DNA from: a virus
Direction: 5' to 3' (one strand)
Length of the DNA stretch: 23,729 nt
IMG/VR virus record: IMGVR_UViG_3300030380_000105
Location: 1-23,729 of that record
Shown one piece after another: positions 1-7,569 of the stretch. The notes below the pieces were generated by a model. The model saw only the letters and a program-made list of their open reading frames with translations, was not told the origin of the DNA and made no database searches. Numbering within the stretch: the stretch's first letter is position 1; every line of letters starts with the position of its first letter. A program made the translations under genes and the position numbers.

Positions 1-297
1 GCAATCGTTGCAGGTGTGACTGCGGGTGGTGCGTTGGCTGGGAGTCTCGCAGTGGATGATAAGCCTTTAAGTGCTGCCGATTACGGTGGTGAAGATGGAC
101 AGATAAATTCGTTTTACGAACTAATGTCTTTCGCTATTGCAAACTTTATGCAGTATATGATTGGTATAGCTGTAGTTATTGGAGTGCTATGGATAGTAGC
201 AGGTTACTTAGGTGCTAGAAAGAAGCGTCCAGAAGAGAAAGCATTAGAGTCACAAATCAATGTATTAGTTGATAAAATTGGTAAAATGAAAGACTAA
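1..297 (+). CDS. Small membrane protein, 5' end outside the window
   Basis: The reading frame is open from the first base (AIVAG precedes a GTG at 16), and no ribosome-binding site stands before that GTG, so this is most likely the C-terminal 98 residues of a longer gene. Numbered from the GTG, residues 1-13 are small and hydrophobic (possibly the end of a first membrane segment), residues 14-42 are acidic and polar, residues 44-66 form a clear transmembrane helix (MQYMIGIAVVIGVLWIVAGY), and the tail is highly charged (ARKKRPEEK onward) with an amphipathic C-terminal helix. A hydrophobic helix followed by a basic/charged tail is compatible with a phage holin or a virion membrane protein, but no family signature is visible. 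It lies in the late strand just upstream of the ribonucleotide reductase. Its first 60 bases are about 60% G+C, well above the surroundings. Confidence 0.6.
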   Translation, partial: AIVAGVTAGGALAGSLAVDDKPLSAADYGGEDGQINSFYELMSFAIANFMQYMIGIAVVIGVLWIVAGYLGARKKRPEEKALESQINVLVDKIGKMKD

Positions 298-305
298 TTA
301 AATGT

Positions 306-331
306 CCCCTATAACATCGTAATTTTAGGGG
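306..331 (+). promoter_or_regulatory. Hairpin covering the ribosome-binding site of the reductase
   Basis: The arm CCCCTA (306-311) can pair with TAGGGG (326-331) around a 14-base loop. The 3' arm includes most of the Shine-Dalgarno run AGGGGG (327-332), which lies 7 bases before the ATG at 340. The structure could limit translation of the reductase, or be a fortuitous 6-bp helix. There is no T-run after it, so it is not an intrinsic terminator. Confidence 0.4.
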
Positions 332-339
332 GTGCAATA

Positions 340-2085
340 ATGCATAATACAGAATACTTAGGACCAGAAACATCTATATCAAAAGAAATTGATATGATGA
401 AATATAGACAAAAAGATGAAAGCTTTGATGAAAAAATTAAAAGAATATCAAGAGCACTATCAGATAATGATGAGCATAGATATGAACTAGAAGATATACT
501 AGGCAATATGAGATTCTTACCAGCAGGTAGAGTGCAAGCTGCAATAGGATCTAATAGGATTACAACTGCATATAACTGTTTTGTTTCAGGTGTAATCGAG
601 GATAACATGAACAGTATAATGGAGAAGGCCAGTGAAGCTGCTGAGACGATGCGTAGAGGGGGTGGGATTGGTTATGACTTTAGTCGCATCCGACCAAGAG
701 GTGACAAAATTAAATCACTCGATAGCCAGGCTAGCGGCCCTGTTTCCTTCATGGGTATCTTTGATGCTGTGTGTCAAACCATCGCTAGCTCAGGACACAG
801 ACGTGGGGCGCAGATGGGTGTCCTCAGAGTCGACCATCCGGATATTGAAGAGTTCATTACTGCTAAACGTAATTCTGATAATCTCACTGGTTTTAATATT
901 AGTGTTGGTATAACTGATAAATTTATGGAGGCATTAACAAATGATTTGGATAGCAGCTTTACGTTGGAATTCGAAGGAAAGCCATACAGGACTATATGCG
1001 CAAAAGACCTTTGGGATAAAATCATGGATAGCACTTGGGACTGGGCTGAGCCTGGTGTTTTATTTATTGATCGTATAGGTGAGATGAATAATCTTTTTTA
1101 TTGTGAAGATATATTTGCTACAAATCCGTGTGGCGAACAACCATTACCTGCATATGGTGCCTGCTTATTAGGATCTTTTAATCTTACAAAGTATTTAGAT
1201 GAAGAACAAATAGCTGGTGGTGAAAAAGCAGAATCACATTTTGAGTTTAATTTTAAAAAGTTTAAAGAAGATATATACGAAGTAGTTCGAGCAATGGATA
1301 ACGTAATTGATAGAACTATTTATCCGTTAAAGAAACAAGCTGACGAGGCAAAAGATAAAAGAAGAATGGGACTAGGTGTTACAGGTTTAGCTAATGCTGG
1401 TGAGCTAATAGGTTTACCTTATGCATCAGATGGATTTATGACTTGGGCTGAAAAAATATTTGCATGCTTAAGAGATACTACATATAAAGCATCTGCATTA
1501 TTAGCAAAAGAAAAAGGTGCTTTCCCATTATATAGAGAAGATTATTTAAAGTCAAATTTTATTAGAGGATTACCAGCATCAGTTAAAAAACTAATTAGAG
1601 AGTATGGTATTCGTAATAGTCATTTAACTTCAATAGCCCCGACTGGTACAATTAGTTTAGTAGCTGATAATGTAAGTGGAGGAATTGAACCTGTATTTAG
1701 TCATTACTATGATAGAACAATACAAACTTTCGAAGGTCCTAAGACAGAAAGAGTTGAAGACTATGCTTATAGAAAAGGAAAAGAAGGACGATCTGCTAAT
1801 GATATAAATGTACAAGAGCATTTATCAGTATTATTATTAGCACAAAATTATATAGATAGTGCTTGTTCTAAGACATGTAATGTAGGAGATGACGTTACAT
1901 ATGAAGATTTCAAACAAGTATATGTTGATGCCTGGAAAGGTGGTGCGAAAGGTTGCACGACGTTTCGACTTAGTGGCAAAAGATTTGGCGTCTTACAAAC
2001 AGTGGAAGAAGATAAAGACACTTCAGATGAAAAAGTCGAAGCGTGTTTTATAGATCCTGAAACTGGTCAAAAGGAATGTGCATAA
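340..2085 (+). CDS. nrdJ: Adenosylcobalamin-dependent (class II) ribonucleoside reductase
   Basis: Reduces ribonucleotides to deoxyribonucleotides for phage DNA synthesis, using a B12-generated thiyl radical. Visible signatures: NPCGEQ at 262-267, with C264 as the expected radical cysteine and E266 the catalytic glutamate; YNCF with C80 and YGAC with C275 as the reducible pair; APTGTIS at 433-439 as the phosphate-binding loop; and a C-terminal C569/C580 pair that would re-reduce the active site. The C264-to-C275 spacing of 11 is the same as I recall for the Thermotoga maritima class II enzyme (C322/C333). At 581 residues it is a compact monomer-type enzyme with no ATP-cone domain at the N-terminus and no visible separate small subunit in the window. 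The start at 340 has AGGGGG 7 bases upstream. It is unusual in being embedded in the structural-gene strand, and in carrying a G+C-rich patch at about 600-840. Confidence 0.93.
   Translation: MHNTEYLGPETSISKEIDMMKYRQKDESFDEKIKRISRALSDNDEHRYELEDILGNMRFLPAGRVQAAIGSNRITTAYNCFVSGVIEDNMNSIMEKASEAAETMRRGGGIGYDFSRIRPRGDKIKSLDSQASGPVSFMGIFDAVCQTIASSGHRRGAQMGVLRVDHPDIEEFITAKRNSDNLTGFNISVGITDKFMEALTNDLDSSFTLEFEGKPYRTICAKDLWDKIMDSTWDWAEPGVLFIDRIGEMNNLFYCEDIFATNPCGEQPLPAYGACLLGSFNLTKYLDEEQIAGGEKAESHFEFNFKKFKEDIYEVVRAMDNVIDRTIYPLKKQADEAKDKRRMGLGVTGLANAGELIGLPYASDGFMTWAEKIFACLRDTTYKASALLAKEKGAFPLYREDYLKSNFIRGLPASVKKLIREYGIRNSHLTSIAPTGTISLVADNVSGGIEPVFSHYYDRTIQTFEGPKTERVEDYAYRKGKEGRSANDINVQEHLSVLLLAQNYIDSACSKTCNVGDDVTYEDFKQVYVDAWKGGAKGCTTFRLSGKRFGVLQTVEEDKDTSDEKVEACFIDPETGQKECA
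600..840 (+). other. G+C-rich patch inside the reductase gene
   Basis: By hand count, bases 601-840 are 123/240 G+C (51%), whereas the lines either side are 35% (541-600) and 28% (841-900), and 1441-1560 is about 28%. The difference shows in synonymous positions: codons such as CGC, ATC, GAC, CTC, AGC, CAG, GGC, TCC, TTC and ACC cluster here and are rare elsewhere in the gene. The patch encodes residues about 88-167, a conserved region. A second, weaker patch lies at about 1930-1990. Homologous recombination with a less AT-rich relative is the simplest explanation. Confidence 0.7.
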
Positions 2086-2096
2086 AGGAGAATTAA

Positions 2097-4196
2097 ATGG
2101 CGAGTAAAGTTATACCTATTAATGACCTAACTAAATTTGGTGTAGTTAAAGATACACCTACAGTTGGGTTAGCGCCTAACGTATTTACTGATGCCAGAAA
2201 TATAAGATTTAGAGATATGGCTGCTCACAAAATGAAAGGTGATGTAGCATTAACAGCTGACTTAACTATACCAATGCCTGGAGGATCTACTGCAGGAGAT
2301 ATATTATTTATAACATGGTGGAATAATCCTAACTTAGTTCCATCTAATACTACTTATTATGTATTTGTAGCTGAACAAAAAATAGGTGGTAACGTAGTAG
2401 GTAATCGTACATTTCTTTATAGAACTGATGGTACTATAAATGATATAACACCTACCATAGACTTACAAAGTACAGGAGCTAATAAAGGTTTTTCTGCAAG
2501 TGAAAACTGGCAGTCAACTGAGTTTGCTGGTGGATTTTGTTTAATAATAAATAATGGTATACAAGCACCTCATTATATAATGGATGATGTTGATAATACA
2601 GATATAGCTGCAGTACCTAACTTTGCTAAACTACCAGGATGGGAATCATATAACTCAGCTCCTAAAGTATTAGAAGCTACAGTTAAGTTAGCATTTGGTA
2701 ATACAGGAGTTACAGTTGATAATCCTAGGTTATTTGATTTAGGACAGAAAGTAGATTTTACTAAGAACACTTTATTTGTAACTAAACAAACACCTAATGA
2801 AACTACAACTGAATGTGCACCTATAGCTGCTGGTACTAATGCAGGAAATAATCCGCCTAATGGTGGTGTAATACCAACTAACTTTGTACCAGGAGATGTA
2901 CCAGCAAGTCCAGCTACTTCAGCTAATAGTAATTTTCAATATGCAATATACACTGATACAGAAACAGATACTACTAATATTGTTTTTAATACTAATATTG
3001 TACAGGATGATGTTGTAAGATGTTTTGTTGTATCAAGAAATCCTATATTTACTAGATGTGGTGTTATAAGATCTTTCGGTAACTTTTTAGTTGCAGGTAA
3101 TTTAAAAGAAAGTACAACAGCTGGTGTTATACGTAGCTTACCAGGAGTTGTAAGAACTTCAGATGTAGCAGTACCAGGTTCAGTACCACAGAACTGGAAT
3201 CCATTTGCAGCAGGGACAAACACTGCAGATGAATTTACATTATCAGATACTGCAACTGTGCAAGACTTAGTACAGCTTCAAGGTAATATGTATATTTATA
3301 CAAATACTTCTATTCACAATTTAAGATTAACTAATAGTACTGTAACACCTGTTGCATTTTCACCAGTTACTTCACAGTATGGTGCGCAAACAACTAATGG
3401 TATTATAGAATTTAGTGGTAGACATTTAGTTATTGGTAGTAATGATATATACATATTTACAGGAAATCCTGGTAATATAACTTCTATAGCTGATGCAAGA
3501 GTAAGAGATTATTTTTATAGCAATTTAAATAATGCAAAAGCTAATAAGCTATTTGTATTACGTAATCAAAAAGAAGATGAGATATGGATTAACTATCCTA
3601 AAGGTACTAGCACAGTTTGTAATGAAGCATTAATATATAATTTTAGATTAAACAATTGGACATTAAGAGATTTGAATGGAGTTGTATCTGGCGTTATCGC
3701 ACCTGTTAAAGGTTCAGGAAATAATGAAAGACCTTGGACTACAAGCACAGTTAGCTTTGATAAATTATTTCCAGTGTTTGCACAAGTATGCACATCAGGA
3801 ACAAGTAACTCTGGCTCTTCTATCTTAGCAGCTGATATAGGTTATACACATAGAGTATTAGATAATAGTGATGATCCTTATACTTCTCATTTAGAACGTA
3901 ATACATTATCTATAACACCTGAATTTTATACAGAACAATTTAGTTCAATAGCTTTATTAACTCAGGGTACTGGAACATTAAATGTTAAAACAATTTCAAG
4001 TAATAATCCAGGAGCTGCAATAGACTTTGCTAATCCTACTCTTACAGGTACTTTTGATGTTGCCGCTTCTTATAAATCAGATGCTAGATTAAATGGTAGA
4101 TTTATGAGTTATAGAATAGATGATGGTACAGCTACATCAACATCATGGAATTTATCAGGTCTTCAAATAGAAGTTCAAGATGGAGGAACTAGATGA
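2097..4196 (+). CDS. Phage tail/head-stabilisation structural protein
   Basis: A 699-residue protein, rich in Thr, Asn, Gly and Ser and probably largely beta-structured. The N-terminus carries LAPNVFTDARNIRFRD (about residues 25-40), a pattern I associate with podophage 'stabilisation' or tail-hub proteins, in which a conserved DARN-x-R-F/x-D element lies near the start. No membrane segment or enzyme motif is visible. The start at 2097 is preceded by AAAGGAG at suitable spacing and lies 11 bases after the reductase stop. It is translationally coupled to the tail fibre gene through an ATGA overlap, which supports a tail-assembly role. The family call rests on the N-terminal motif and position. 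It could instead be another tail-tube or hub component. Confidence 0.6.
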   Translation: MASKVIPINDLTKFGVVKDTPTVGLAPNVFTDARNIRFRDMAAHKMKGDVALTADLTIPMPGGSTAGDILFITWWNNPNLVPSNTTYYVFVAEQKIGGNVVGNRTFLYRTDGTINDITPTIDLQSTGANKGFSASENWQSTEFAGGFCLIINNGIQAPHYIMDDVDNTDIAAVPNFAKLPGWESYNSAPKVLEATVKLAFGNTGVTVDNPRLFDLGQKVDFTKNTLFVTKQTPNETTTECAPIAAGTNAGNNPPNGGVIPTNFVPGDVPASPATSANSNFQYAIYTDTETDTTNIVFNTNIVQDDVVRCFVVSRNPIFTRCGVIRSFGNFLVAGNLKESTTAGVIRSLPGVVRTSDVAVPGSVPQNWNPFAAGTNTADEFTLSDTATVQDLVQLQGNMYIYTNTSIHNLRLTNSTVTPVAFSPVTSQYGAQTTNGIIEFSGRHLVIGSNDIYIFTGNPGNITSIADARVRDYFYSNLNNAKANKLFVLRNQKEDEIWINYPKGTSTVCNEALIYNFRLNNWTLRDLNGVVSGVIAPVKGSGNNERPWTTSTVSFDKLFPVFAQVCTSGTSNSGSSILAADIGYTHRVLDNSDDPYTSHLERNTLSITPEFYTEQFSSIALLTQGTGTLNVKTISSNNPGAAIDFANPTLTGTFDVAASYKSDARLNGRFMSYRIDDGTATSTSWNLSGLQIEVQDGGTR

Positions 4197-5626
4197 CGAT
4201 TAATGAACCTTCTTTAGATGTTAATAAAGATGACTCAACGTTAGCATGGGAAAAGTCTGTTACTGAAGCTACTAATAGAATGCAGCATCAAATAGATAAT
4301 ATAAATGAATCAGTAAATGTACCTCAAAATTTAATTGCAGTATATTCTAAAACACAAGATGGTGCAGTACAACAACTTACACCATTTGCAGACGGTGATG
4401 GTTTTGTTGCATATGTTGCATACACAGATACTATACCTACCTTACCTGTAGCGGGCGCAACATTCTCAGCATATTCAGATGAAGAAATAGATGTTATAAT
4501 AAAACAATATAGAGAAGTAGCAGCAAGACCTACTAATCCAGGTACAACATCTTATCAAGTATCGGGAGCTGTATGGAGTTCAAGTGCAGGATGGACTAAG
4601 ACAAAATTAAATAGAGCTGGTATTAATATATGGTTTTCTGAAGCTAGAATAAAAGGACAGGCCGGTCAAACAGTTACTGCTAAATGGAGTAATGCTAAAT
4701 TACTATATGGTGGTGCAGTAGCTAACGGTATACTTTATTATAATGCAGCATCTACAGGAGCACCCTCAGCACCAACAGCAACTGGTTATGATTATGATTC
4801 AGGTGTATTTACAGGATTAACTTCTGGCTGGCAATATGTTCCTATTACTTCTGCTATGGGTGGTGGTACAACTATATCACATAAGCATTGGCAAGTTACA
4901 TTTCATGTTGAAACTAGTGAAGTTACTAATGGTCAGATAATAACTTTTGGAACTGTAGAAGGATTTATACCTATTGGTTCTGATTTACAGTCTGATACTT
5001 ATAGTGCAGGTAGTGCTGGTTGGAAAATAGAAAGAGCATCAGGTAATGCAGAGTTTAATAATGTAACTGCAAGAGGTGTGTTAGATGCTAGTAGTATTAC
5101 AACAGGGACTCTTGATTGTAGTGGTATAACAGTATCTAATTTAAATGCAGGTAGTATAACTGCAGGGAATTTAAGTGCTACTAGAATTAGTGGAGGTACA
5201 CTTACTGTAGGCAATGTTACTGTTAGTGGTGCTTTTGAAGCAGTGAATTTAGTTAACGGAATTGTTATATCTGCTCATGGAGGATCTGGTGGTGGTAATA
5301 TTATAAGTTTTACTTCTGCTAATTTAACTGGAGTAAATACAGATGCTGTTATATTAGTAGGTACAGTAGCTAGTGCTCCTAGTAGTGGTCAAACTGCAAG
5401 TGCAAATACTAGATTTGAGTTTGCCAGTAATAATGGAGCTACTTCACCTAATATAAATTCAGGTGCAGCTACATCGCATGGGTTTGGTGGAGTAGTTGGA
5501 ATGGCTGGTGGTAAAGTACAATTAAATAAAAATACAGCTTATCAAGTAAGAGTATTTGGAAGTGTTAACCAAGATCATGGAGGAAGTTTTAGTGGTTCCT
5601 GTATGGTATTGGAGATTAAAAGATGA
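4193..5626 (+). CDS. Tail fibre / receptor-binding protein
   Basis: A 477-residue fibre-like protein, overlapping the preceding stop by four bases (ATGA). Residues about 1-60 are polar and helical (virion attachment is likely). A beta-rich region follows. Residues about 270-290 contain AGWKIERASGNAEFNNVTARG, split by the usual connector seen in phage fibres and tip proteins (GWKI...G-A-x-F-x-N-V-x-x-R-G). This leads into short hydrophobic/Gly repeats of the type SITTGTL, GITVSNL, SITAGNL, RISGGTL and VTVSGAF (about 298-352), typical of a triple beta-helix shaft. The C-terminal about 125 residues are Gly/Ser/Asn-rich, end in a beta-rich segment and would be the tip. The adjacent tail-chaperone-like gene fits a fibre. 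The receptor cannot be inferred. Confidence 0.8.
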   Translation: MTINEPSLDVNKDDSTLAWEKSVTEATNRMQHQIDNINESVNVPQNLIAVYSKTQDGAVQQLTPFADGDGFVAYVAYTDTIPTLPVAGATFSAYSDEEIDVIIKQYREVAARPTNPGTTSYQVSGAVWSSSAGWTKTKLNRAGINIWFSEARIKGQAGQTVTAKWSNAKLLYGGAVANGILYYNAASTGAPSAPTATGYDYDSGVFTGLTSGWQYVPITSAMGGGTTISHKHWQVTFHVETSEVTNGQIITFGTVEGFIPIGSDLQSDTYSAGSAGWKIERASGNAEFNNVTARGVLDASSITTGTLDCSGITVSNLNAGSITAGNLSATRISGGTLTVGNVTVSGAFEAVNLVNGIVISAHGGSGGGNIISFTSANLTGVNTDAVILVGTVASAPSSGQTASANTRFEFASNNGATSPNINSGAATSHGFGGVVGMAGGKVQLNKNTAYQVRVFGSVNQDHGGSFSGSCMVLEIKR

Positions 5627-5997
5627 TTAGATTAAAATTAAATAAAAACAATATTATATTAGATTGGCAACAATCAGAATCTGGTAATTGGTCTGATTTA
5701 AAAAAAGATGAAAAAGTTATTAATGATGATAGTCTTAATGTAGCCGAAGTTATGGAATCAGTAGGTTATAAATATAATAGTGATACTAAAACTATTACTA
5801 AACCTGATAGTATTAAATTTACAGAAATAAGAAATCAAAGAAATATATTACTAGCTAATTCAGATTATACACAATTATCTGATAGTACATATCCAAGTAC
5901 ACAAGATGCATGGAAAACTTATAGACAACAACTTAGAGATATAACTAAAGGAGTTACAGATCCTGATACGATTGTATTTCCTGAGGAGCCAAAGTAA
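5623..5997 (+). CDS. Tail-fibre assembly chaperone-like protein
   Basis: 124 residues, with a start overlapping the fibre stop (ATGA). The C-terminal half matches the signature of the phage tail assembly chaperone family (Phage_tail_APC type): RNQRNILLANSDYTQLSDST, then W-K-T-Y-R-Q-Q-L-R-D-I, and a closing P-D-T-I-V-F-P-E-E-P. The N-terminal about 60 residues resemble a small variable domain that would contact the fibre. In this family the protein is usually encoded next to a fibre gene and assists folding or trimerisation, or becomes a minor fibre component. Codon use is strongly AT-rich, like its neighbours. Confidence 0.72.
   Translation: MIRLKLNKNNIILDWQQSESGNWSDLKKDEKVINDDSLNVAEVMESVGYKYNSDTKTITKPDSIKFTEIRNQRNILLANSDYTQLSDSTYPSTQDAWKTYRQQLRDITKGVTDPDTIVFPEEPK
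5983..5988 (+). promoter_or_regulatory. Shine-Dalgarno supporting a TTG start
   Basis: GAGGAG lies inside the end of the chaperone-like gene, 9 bases before the TTG at 5998. The first in-frame ATG (6049) has no such site and would delete the N-terminal strand of the predicted fold, so the TTG is the better start. Confidence 0.6.
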
Positions 5998-6474
5998 TTG
6001 AAGATAAGATTAATAGAGGACAATGATACATTAGACGCAATACGTTTAATGAAAGAATACGTTACAATCAATGGTGAGTTTCATGGCTTTGAATATAATG
6101 AAGCTGTATGGATGAGATACTTTTTAGATATAGTTGAACATCAAAAAACAAACCCACATTATTTAGCAATAGGTTGTTATACCGAACATAATATACAGGG
6201 ATTCTTAACAGCGCATGCATATGTTAATTATTATAATAACAAATATATAATGGATGTTAAAGATTGTATTGTAAATTTAGAGAATAAGAATAATGCTTAC
6301 ATAGTATATAAATTATTTGATGCTATGGTAGAGCATACTAAAAAACATGGTGGTAAACACTGGAGGGCAGACTCAGTGAGAGGGGAAAGTGATTCATTGA
6401 GATATGGAAAACTATTAGCAAAAAGATATAATGCTAAATTAAGTACTTCGATAAGGGGTATCATAGGAGAATAA
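5998..6474 (+). CDS. GNAT-like small virion-cluster protein (T7 gp13-like position)
   Basis: 158 residues starting at a TTG directly after the previous stop (TAATTG). The order of elements fits an acetyltransferase (GNAT) fold: MKIRLIEDNDTLDAIRLMKEY as first strand and helix, AIGCYTEHNIQGFLTAHAYV as the central hairpin, a helix DAMVEHTKKHG, a strand HWRADSV, and SLRYGKLLAKRYNAKL as the last helix. The usual acetyl-CoA pyrophosphate loop (Q/R-x-x-G-x-G/A) is not visible, so it may not be catalytic. The T7 internal protein gp13 is, as I recall, placed in the same fold clan and sits at the same place, between tail genes and internal virion proteins. That comparison supports a structural role. 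A true acetyltransferase is the alternative. Confidence 0.5.
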   Translation: MKIRLIEDNDTLDAIRLMKEYVTINGEFHGFEYNEAVWMRYFLDIVEHQKTNPHYLAIGCYTEHNIQGFLTAHAYVNYYNNKYIMDVKDCIVNLENKNNAYIVYKLFDAMVEHTKKHGGKHWRADSVRGESDSLRYGKLLAKRYNAKLSTSIRGIIGE

Positions 6475-6477
6475 ATT

Positions 6478-7044
6478 ATGGGTGGAGGAAGCAGAGCGCC
6501 ACAACAAACGGTTACTCAATCAGGTATTGATCCGGAGTTTAAGCCGTATTTAGAAAAAGTTTTAAAAGATGTTACAGGTCAATACGAAACAGACATCGGT
6601 AAAATTAGAGAAGGAGATACAAGTAGTGTTGTAGCTGCAATGGATCCTAGTCAAACAGCAGCATTAGAAGCACAGAAAAAATTAGCTAACCAAGCTATTA
6701 CAGGAACGGGTGCATTTGATTATACGGGTGCAGCTCAAAGAGATATATCTAATCTTGCAGGTACTGCAGCAGGTCAAGCAGCTATGGGTGGTTCATTAGG
6801 ATCTGCACGTAACCAAGCAGCTTTAACAGGTGCATTAGCAGATAGATCAATGCAGTTTCAACAGCAACAACAAAAAGATATAGCGTTAGGCACTAAAGGA
6901 CTTGGTGATGTTGGAAGTACTTATCAAGCATACGAACAACAAAAGTTAGATGCTCCAGGTACTGTAGCTAAAAGATATTTTGGTTATTTAGGCTCAGCGC
7001 CTCAACAAACAACACAAACTAGTACTGGTGGCGGAGGTAAATAA
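6478..7044 (+). CDS. Putative internal virion (DNA ejection) protein, Gln/Ala-rich
   Basis: 188 residues with no membrane segment. The N-terminus MGGGSRAPQQTVTQ is followed by a helical, Ala/Gln-rich body, including AMGGSLGSARNQAALTG (about 101-117) and a polyglutamine-like FQQQQQKD stretch. The C-terminus is Gly/Thr-rich and ends in GGGGK. The G-S-L-G-S-A-R-N-Q-A-A-L pattern and composition resemble small ejection proteins of marine podophages, and it opens the run of internal virion genes. The RBS AGGAG is about 7 bases before the ATG. I recognise the type rather than a named family. Confidence 0.5.
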   Translation: MGGGSRAPQQTVTQSGIDPEFKPYLEKVLKDVTGQYETDIGKIREGDTSSVVAAMDPSQTAALEAQKKLANQAITGTGAFDYTGAAQRDISNLAGTAAGQAAMGGSLGSARNQAALTGALADRSMQFQQQQQKDIALGTKGLGDVGSTYQAYEQQKLDAPGTVAKRYFGYLGSAPQQTTQTSTGGGGK

Positions 7045-7568
7045 TGACTGTAAAATTAGCTAAATCAAATGAGGAAGAACAACAATTAGCTGCTGCTCAA
7101 TACTCAGCACGACCTGGACCAATGCAAGCACAACAACCTGGTGCTATGGAGACTATTGGTATGGCTGCAGGCCAATCAGCTGCTGGTAAATTAGGTGAAG
7201 CTGCTGCAGGTAAACTAATGTCAGGTAGTTTATTTGGTGCACCGGCTGCTAGTACTGCCGCGGCTACGGGCTTAGGTGCTGGAGCACCCGCAGGCGCTTT
7301 ATTAGCTGGTCCCGGATCGCTAGCCGCTACTGGTGCTGGTAGTGCTGCAGCTGCAGGTGGTATGGGTGCATTAGGTGCATTAGGTACTGCTATTCCTTAT
7401 GTAGGTATGGGATTACTTGCAGGTAAAGCATTTGGTTTGTTTAATCATGGTGGTATGGTACCAGAAATGATGATGGGACCTTTATCAAAAATAAGATATA
7501 AAAGAGGCGGAGGCGAAGTCGCCGAAGAAATAGAAGTTACATACGGACCATTAGCTAAAGGAGCTTAG
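7044..7568 (+). CDS. Ala/Gly-rich hydrophobic virion protein, possible membrane channel component
   Basis: 174 residues whose ATG shares a base with the preceding TAA. From about residue 40 to 135 the chain is almost entirely Ala, Gly, Ser, Leu and Met, including a segment (about 113-132) of the type MGALGALGTAIPYVGMGLLA. This forms long glycine-zipper-like stretches able to pack or insert in membranes. The tail has FNHGGMVPEMMMGPL and YKRGGGEV, a GG-x-V element that recurs as EGGAVHLDPGG in the next gene. Placed between two predicted ejection proteins, a role in the DNA-translocation conduit is plausible. This is inference. The Ala/Gly codons explain the locally higher G+C near 7230-7330. 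Confidence 0.5.
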   Translation: MTVKLAKSNEEEQQLAAAQYSARPGPMQAQQPGAMETIGMAAGQSAAGKLGEAAAGKLMSGSLFGAPAASTAAATGLGAGAPAGALLAGPGSLAATGAGSAAAAGGMGALGALGTAIPYVGMGLLAGKAFGLFNHGGMVPEMMMGPLSKIRYKRGGGEVAEEIEVTYGPLAKGA

Positions 7569-7569
7569 C

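Noticed and set aside
309-608. Minus-strand open frame opposite the reductase
   Set aside because: It is antisense to a well-supported gene and has no recognisable protein features. Similar antisense frames at 774-1034, 2573-2770, 2936-3223 and 7576-7923 were rejected for the same reason.
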